Assembly: GCA_032768795.1 (NCBI GenBank)
Contig: CP136491.1
Coordinates: 2,916,501 to 2,980,500, forward strand
Reading direction: 5' to 3'
Origin: Tremella fuciformis
Taxonomy: Eukaryota; Basidiomycota; Tremellomycetes; Tremellales; Tremellaceae
Length of the DNA: 64,000 bases
A program made the position numbers and the translations under genes. The notes beneath the pieces are model-generated. The model saw only the letters and a list, made by a program, of their open reading frames with translations, did no database searches and was not told the origin of the DNA. Shown here one piece after another: positions 58,301-64,000 of the stretch; the first letter of the stretch is position 1; each line of letters starts with the position of its first letter.

Positions 58301-59101
58301 GCCGCGAGTGAGCAAGAACGAGATGAGCGGCGCGGTCGAGATGAGCGAGGCGAGGTGCAGGGGTGTCCAGCCGCCTAGGGGGTCAGCTTGGGCCGAAAGC
58401 GGCAGGCGGCCGGGTCCGGCGAGCACGGCACAGCGAGCGCGGGTCCAATGGAATGAGTGATGCTGGGCGCTGTGCTCAAGGCTAGGGGGCTGGTGAATGG
58501 GTGGGAGGGGAAGGCTGGCGAGGCGTTCGGGCCGCTGCTCACCTCTATCGCGGCCTCCTCTGGGCCCACAATCCAGCCCAAAGCGCCCAACCACAACCCT
58601 CACACACTCCTCCTTGTCCTGCCTTCCACACGCCGCAGCGACCGCTCCGCCCACCAAGCCCCACCCGTCCTCATCCTCCATCTCGCGCGCCGCATCGTCC
58701 AGCATGGCGGCCTCGGCGCCCCGCAGGCCCACGAGCCACGCCAGGAGATCCGCCTCGCATCGCTGCACGGCATACGCGAGCGCGTGCCGCAGGATGAGCG
58801 CGGCGCGCGCGTTGCGCGCCTCGTAGGGGTCGTAGGACGATCCGGGGGTGCGCAGCTCCGGCGAGCCCGGCACGGGCGGGTCGTCCAGGAGTGCCTGCAC
58901 CGAGGCGGGGGTCGGGGTGCGCAGGATGTTGGGCAGCGGGATGGGGTGTGGGAGTTTGGAGGGGCCGGCGCCGGCGTTGGCGTCGGTGCCGGTGCTGATA
59001 CCGGGCGAGGGGAAGGCGGTAACGGTCGGCGAGTCGGGCACGAGGAGGTCTTGCCCAGCGTTGTCACCCATAGAGGGTGTTGGACGGTGTCGCGCACTCA
59101 T
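55364..59101 (-). CDS. Ankyrin-repeat plus dilute (DIL) domain protein
   Basis: The DIL domain is known from the cargo-binding tail of class V myosins; here no motor precedes it. The ATG at 59101 gives MSARHRPTPSMGDNAGQD. After a Pro-rich region come ankyrin repeats (GGWTPLHLASLISTAPLISF, LTNRGLTPLDLIAGVHDRQE). A coiled-coil/basic segment follows (RRRIVAAEKANRRVRRQREK), then an acidic stretch. The central helical region (LAYLAFWAYNTTLLLHLLRG) leads into DIL: VQAFSQVFYWIAAELFNRIL, QIRMNITALDDWVRLHG and LEPVAQLLQWLQCSSQ. The C-terminal third is disordered, with Ser/Pro and basic patches. Several introns lie between 57300 and 58560. Fungal proteins with the same architecture exist. The role may be membrane or cargo tethering, which is inference. 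Confidence 0.85.
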
Positions 59102-59558
59102 GGCGAGAGCAGAGCCGGGTGTTCGGATTTGCACCCGACTGGTCGGCGACGCCGCCTATCATGCGCGTGGAGGAGCTGATAGCCGGGGCGAGGCTCGCTC
59201 TTAGTGTTCTGCGTCCATCTCCGTCGCTATCGTGGCCATGGTCGTGTGGTATCGGTTTAACTTACAACATTGACAAAGGTGAAACATGCAAAACGGGTCG
59301 TCGGTTGAGTGATGGACGATAGACGCGAGGCGGGTGGCGAGTGGCGTGGCAGTCAAATTGAACTTGCCTCTTTAGGCGAAATCAAGAGCACAGTTGTATG
59401 AGAAATCATGATCATGATGCATCTCGCGAGTTTCATTGTCTACATGGAAACTCGAGCAAGCAATGTCCGTTCATCTCATCTCGTCTCGTCAATCTCACTC
59501 TTCTCTCAACTCATCCTCTACTGCTCTCCATGCTCACACGCAAAAGACATAGACACTT
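59102..59558. other. Intergenic region between AGS1 3' end and ankyrin-DIL promoter
   Basis: Both flanking genes are on the minus strand, so this holds the 3' UTR of AGS1 and the promoter of the ankyrin-DIL gene. No ORF looks genuine and no other element is seen. Confidence 0.4.
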
Positions 59559-62500
59559 CTACGGCTTGCTCAACTGCTCTCTTCGGAAGAAGAAGGCGTA
59601 TCCGACCACAATGACAATCTGGACGTTAGCAATCGAGTTGGGTGTACATTCATGAATGGCTCACCTGGCAGACAAGACACAGCCAGAACTCCCAGTGGAC
59701 GAAAGGATTGTTCCGGCCCGTCGAGATGTCCCAGATGGCCAAGTTCGGGAAGACGTTGCCGGGGCCGACCTTGTCAGGGGCGGTGCCGCGAGCCAACATG
59801 ACAATGGCCGAGCCGAGGAGCTGGGCACCGGCAAGGGTGGCGCAGACGTGCAGACGCGACAGGGTTTGAAGGAGGATCATACCCAGACCCACGCCCTGGA
59901 TGGCGTCGAGCACACCGAGCCAGAGCCAAAGGCAAGTACCACTATTAGTCAGCGCTGCCCACAGAGTGACCACAGACTACTCACACATAAGGCCCGGCCA
60001 CGCCGCCCCATGGGACGTAGAGACCCATGCCAGAAGTACCCCACCACATCTGACACCATCTCGGGCAGGCGAGACCAATGGCGAAGATGGGCAAGAGCCA
60101 CGAATGGACCTTCGAGTACCTGATCAAGAGACCCATAATGAGACCCCAGATACCGAGGAAGAAGATGGCTATCATCACCACGACGGCCCATCGAGCGACA
60201 TTCGACCCGTTCCACAGATACTCCCAGTTGCGACCGTACGGCCCGGAAAGCCAGTAGTTGCGAAGAACTTCAGAGATGAGGAACCAGATGACGAGCTTTC
60301 GGCGGAACAGCGTGCGGAAGAAGTTAGGCACATAAGGCGGGATCTGCAGAGTCAGCTAAGATCGGATGATCATGTCTCGATATCACTCGCCTGCTGGTAG
60401 TACTCGGGCACACCGGCGAACATCAGGTAGGCGAAGACCAAGCTGACGACGGCCATGGGCCATGCGACGTACATGATGGGGCGGGGCGAGACATAGGTCG
60501 CCGGGTCGGTGCCGTTGAGCGTGAAACCCCAATACCACAGGGCAGATACCCAGATCTGCTGTAGACCCTGGACAATGCACGCACGGGTGACCCAAACTTC
60601 GGTGGCCGCACCAGCTTCGTCACCAAAGTTGAGACCGAAGAACAGGAAGCCGGCGGAAGAAGCGATGGCGTACATCCATGTGGCCACACGGTAGATGGTC
60701 TGTCGAGGCGGAGTAAAGATGCCGTGGAGCGACGGGAAGCCGATCAGGACAAAGGCGAAGAAGAAGAAGAGCCAGGGTGCGGAGAGAACCCAGACCGAGG
60801 GCTTCATGCGGAAGAGGGTGTACCAGGCGAGGGTCGCGACCAAGAAGATCGAGCAGATGATGTACAGGTCGACTTCCTTCATCGTGTTGGACCCGGAAAG
60901 CAGTGACAGCTGGAAAGATGTCTGAAGATCAGTACGCTTCGCGCAACAGACGGGATCTGCAACATACCGCACTGAGCAGTTGGCCAAATGAGATGATAAT
61001 CGTGTACAGAGGCCAGCCAGCGACGCTGCGCGACATGAAGATCTGCAAGCGCGTCATGGGCGTCTCCGGCCCGTTCTCTCCCTCGTAGTGGTCGCCATAG
61101 TGTTCGCCGCCCATATCGTGATCGTGTCCAGATTGAGAGTATGCCGGGGCTGAATAGGCTGCGTCAGAATGAGCTCGTCGCGTTTGGAGCCAGTGTGACA
61201 GGAAAGAGAGGGGTAAAGACTCACAATCGGGCCTGAAGCCTTCCATCATGCTGGCCGGACGAGACTGAATGAACGAGTCTCGAGACGACCGCATAGACAT
61301 GGCCGAGATCTTCTCCTTCTTGAGATCCTCAAAGAAGGTCTTTTCAGACTTCATCAAGAATTTTTCGATACACAAATCGCCCTTTGAGTTGTCCGCCGAG
61401 AGGTCTCGCAGTTTCTGCACGAAGTTTTGGGCTACCTCACCATCAGAGTCGGTGAACTGGGCATCAGCACTGCGTGTACGGTCGAGACTACCAAGACTTA
61501 CAGTCTCCATGGCCTTGTTGAGCGGGGACGAGCCCTTCTCATCGACAATGCTCGAGATACTGTCGAACGACGATACCCTCGATGCCATCGAGAACGGTCG
61601 AGGCGGGGCAAAGTTGCTGTCCGTGCTCATGCGACGCTCCATGAACGGATCCGGCGCGTTCCTGTTGCCTGACTGCTTGGTGAACTGCCTGTTGGCGGCC
61701 GCGAGGAAATTGTCGTAGCTCTGGCCGGCTCCAGGGGCTCCGGGGACACCATTGCGACCGTCAGATCCTACAAGTGTTGTATCACCATGGTCAGACGAGC
61801 CTTGTGATGACGGGACATCCTCGTCGTCGTAGCCCGCGAAGAATTTCTTGCCCGAGCGGCGACGATCATCATAGTACAACGGCTGCGTGTTGGGGTCTTC
61901 GTCATAGAACGACTCGGCCGATTGTCTGTTGAGCTGCTTATTGTTACCGTTGGATCCGAAGCGGTTGTGGTACGCAGCTCCCGCGGATAGGTTCTGACCA
62001 CCGCCAGCCATGGGGGCGTTGTGATCGAAGAAGCCCTTGTCAGCAAGGGGTGAGCCAGAGGGCGAAGCGTTGGACAGTCGACGTTGGTCAGGCATAGGCG
62101 AGGGCGGGGCGGACGAGTCGGGCGTGCCGGGACGGTTCCATTGAGCCAGCGAGGTGTTCGAGCCGACATCGCCTTGCTGGTAGAAAGCGCCTGAGCCGTT
62201 CTGGCCGACTTGGTCGTAACCCCAGGCATTCTCGCCGGCAGTGGATCGAGACACGTTGATTGACCTGCGCTGGAAGTCTTCGAGACGCTGACGCCACTCA
62301 ACGACGGGGAAACGTTGAACAGCCGATCGGGCACGAAGAATGGCACGTTCCTCGGGGGTAGACTTGAGAGCGAGCTTGATGGTCTTTGTGAGCTGAGAGA
62401 GCATGTGGACTGTCGCGGACGATTCGACGGGGAACCACCATCCAGGCATGAGACCAAGACCACCCAATCGGGAACCGACACCGAGAGCACCCTTTCGACC

Positions 62501-64000
62501 GAATTCGACGGCGACGAGGCCGAATGGCTCATCACGAGACGGGATGAGAGCAAAGTCGGCACCGGAGAAGAGGTAGGGCGGCAGGGAAGTGAACTCTGGC
62601 TTGGAGAAGACACGGTCCGGGTACATTTCCATGAGACGGGCGAGCTTTTCGGCGGCGAAACGACCATAGAGATCAATGACGGGACCGACACAGATGAGCT
62701 GGATCTTGGGTTTCTTCTCGAGCAGGGAGGGCATGACATCGGCGATGAGATCGACACCCTTCTGCTTGGACCAACGACCGACGAACACGAAGAGATCGGC
62801 ATTGGGGTCCTGCTTGAGACCGGCCCACTCCTGTGCCTGTCGCTTGAGCTCGGGTCGCTTGGCTTCAGCCTCTTGGTCAATGGTGATCTTGTCGACCTTG
62901 AGAGGCTGCTCGTCGAGAGCTGCGATATCCGTAGGGTCGGGGTTGGGTAGAGAGTCGATGTTCCTGAGAGTCCAGAGAGCGGGGTACCGCGCCCAAGACC
63001 GTTTACCATATTTGTCCGACACACCGGCGACACCGACCGATTTCTGGTGATGCGAGATGAACGACGCGGCGGCATGAAGCAAGTTGAACGTGTTGCCGAA
63101 TTGGACGTACTTGCTGCAGATTTCTTTGGGAATGTTGAACGCCGCGCAGACTTCTTTCATCTCATCCTTGGTTCGAAGAGGCCACAGACCCTGGAACTCG
63201 GCGTTGTGAAGGGACAGACAACAGGGCATGACCTTGGGCAGGAGGTAGAGCGGAGCGAGGGCACCGTGATAATCGTTGATGTGGTAGATGTCGACGATGG
63301 GGTTGCGGCGGATAGCCTCCGCGATGGCCTGGTTCCAAGTCGAGTAGAAGATGGCAGATGACAAGTCGTCCATTCGCTGTGGGTACGGATCAGACTTTGT
63401 CTGCGCTCGGAACACTGGCGAGTCGAGGATGATATAGGTGATGTTGTCCAGCTTGTGAGTTTCGACTTCGATCAGGTACGGCTCTCCAAAGATGATAACC
63501 TCGATGGGCTCGGCATATTCTCCCTGAGGGTACTCGAGATCAGCGACCTTTGGCACGACCCAGAGGAGGTCGACATCGGTCATGGCCTTGCCCATGAGGG
63601 ACGACATGACACCGAGACCACCAATCTTGACCTTGAGCTTCCAGTCGATGATTTCGTACTCGAGGGTGGCAATGAGGACCTTGCGGCGCTTGCTGGGATC
63701 CTCTGGCCAGCCAATGAGCCGGTCGAGGGGCTTTGACGATTTGTCCGCCACGACCAAGGCACCCTTCTCGTCCAGGTCACCCTTCTTCTCCTTGTGCCCG
63801 CCGACGATTGGGAAGTAGGTCTCCTTTGAAGGCTTCATACCCCACTTGTTGACCTTGATCGAGTAGAACGAGAAGCGGAAGATGAAGGCAGCAGCAAAGG
63901 CAGTGATGACCGGGATGGCAGTCAAGAGTGCAAAGGCGATGGTGGTGATGTTCTGGTGACCGATGGGCTCGACGCTCCATTCGCCCGACTGGTCATTGAC
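59559..64000 (-). CDS. AGS1: Cell-wall alpha-1,3-glucan synthase, C-terminal part (cut by window edge)
   Basis: A plasma-membrane synthase that makes wall alpha-1,3-glucan. The 5' part, which would hold the extracellular amylase-like domain, lies beyond 64000; the frame is open at the edge. The window starts just before a TM helix (TAIPVITAFAAAFIFRFSFY). The cytosolic GT5 glycogen-synthase-like domain follows: RKVLIATLEYEI, KVKIGGLGVMSSLMGKAM (the KxGGLG sugar-nucleotide motif), YHINDYHGALAPLYLLPKV, FVFVGRWSKQKGVDLI and SRDEPFGLVAVEFGRKG. A Ser/Gly-rich linker with RRSGKKF is next, then a C-terminal multi-pass region (MTRLQIFMSRSVAGWPLYTI, LFFFFAFVLIGFPSLHGIF, WAVVVMIAIFFLGIWGLIMG). The end is VVGYAFFFRREQLSKP. 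Introns occur near 61165-61225, 60910-60965, 60335-60390 and 59950-59980. Confidence 0.95.

Noticed and set aside
58457..59179. 240-codon plus-strand ORF opposite the ankyrin-DIL gene
   Set aside because: Arg/His-rich mirror of a GC-rich exon; the minus strand carries a clear protein architecture.
61768..63075. 435-codon minus-strand ORF in another frame over AGS1
   Set aside because: Ser/Pro/Arg-rich out-of-frame reading of the strongly conserved GT5 domain.

Overview
This window is nuclear DNA of a basidiomycete fungus, most likely a Tremellomycete (a Cryptococcus/Tremella/Saitozyma-like yeast). The evidence is dense single-copy eukaryotic genes on both strands, GC-rich codon use, many introns of about 35-75 nt with GTGAGT/GTAAGT-like donors and CTGAC/CTAAC branch sites close to a CAG/TAG acceptor, and the protein set (alpha-1,3-glucan synthase, Set2, Med13, Cul3, Avl9, mitochondrial mL38). 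The lineage is inferred from these traits, not from a database search. I found no prokaryotic-style system, CRISPR array, rRNA or convincing tRNA.

Layout. 1-1.6 kb: a Ser/Pro-rich unknown gene and its upstream DNA. 1.65-5.14 kb: a Mutator-like (MULE) DNA transposon with about 100-bp terminal inverted repeats and an 8-bp target duplication. Its transposase gene is interrupted by a 604-bp solo LTR with its own 5-bp target duplication. 5.3-16.8 kb: a block that looks metabolic, with an OXP1-like 5-oxoprolinase divergent from a Dal5/allantoate-type MFS transporter, then a DsbA/GST-kappa-fold isomerase-like protein and a C2H2 plus fungal-TF-domain regulator. 16.9-19.3 kb: ornithine decarboxylase antizyme, which needs a +1 programmed frameshift at UUU-UGA, divergent from a BAX-inhibitor/lifeguard membrane protein. 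19.9-23 kb: a secreted or vacuolar pepsin-like protease and mitochondrial ribosomal protein mL38. 23-24.5 kb: poorly coding DNA holding a kinase-like remnant. 24.6-32.7 kb: GPATCH11, a dynactin-p24-like protein, Avl9 and two orphan genes.

32.8-49.7 kb: cullin-3, a mitochondrial PPR-like protein, two orphan genes, Mediator subunit 13, a gamma-glutamyltransferase-family protein, ribosomal protein uS12 (RPS23) and an orphan gene whose reading frame appears broken or unusually spliced. 49.9-64 kb: protoporphyrinogen oxidase, Set2 H3K36 methyltransferase, an ankyrin-DIL protein, and the 3' part of alpha-1,3-glucan synthase, which runs off the right edge.

Most genes are housekeeping and unrelated to each other. 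Three links are worth noting. The 5-oxoprolinase, Dal5-like carrier, isomerase and regulator may form a small catabolic cluster. The gamma-glutamyltransferase-family protein and 5-oxoprolinase, about 35 kb apart, act on the same glutathione/gamma-glutamyl chemistry. Antizyme and the BAX-inhibitor share a 270-bp promoter. The strongest unusual signals are the antizyme recoding site and the LTR-in-MULE nested insertion. CDS coordinates are outer bounds; introns lie inside them.
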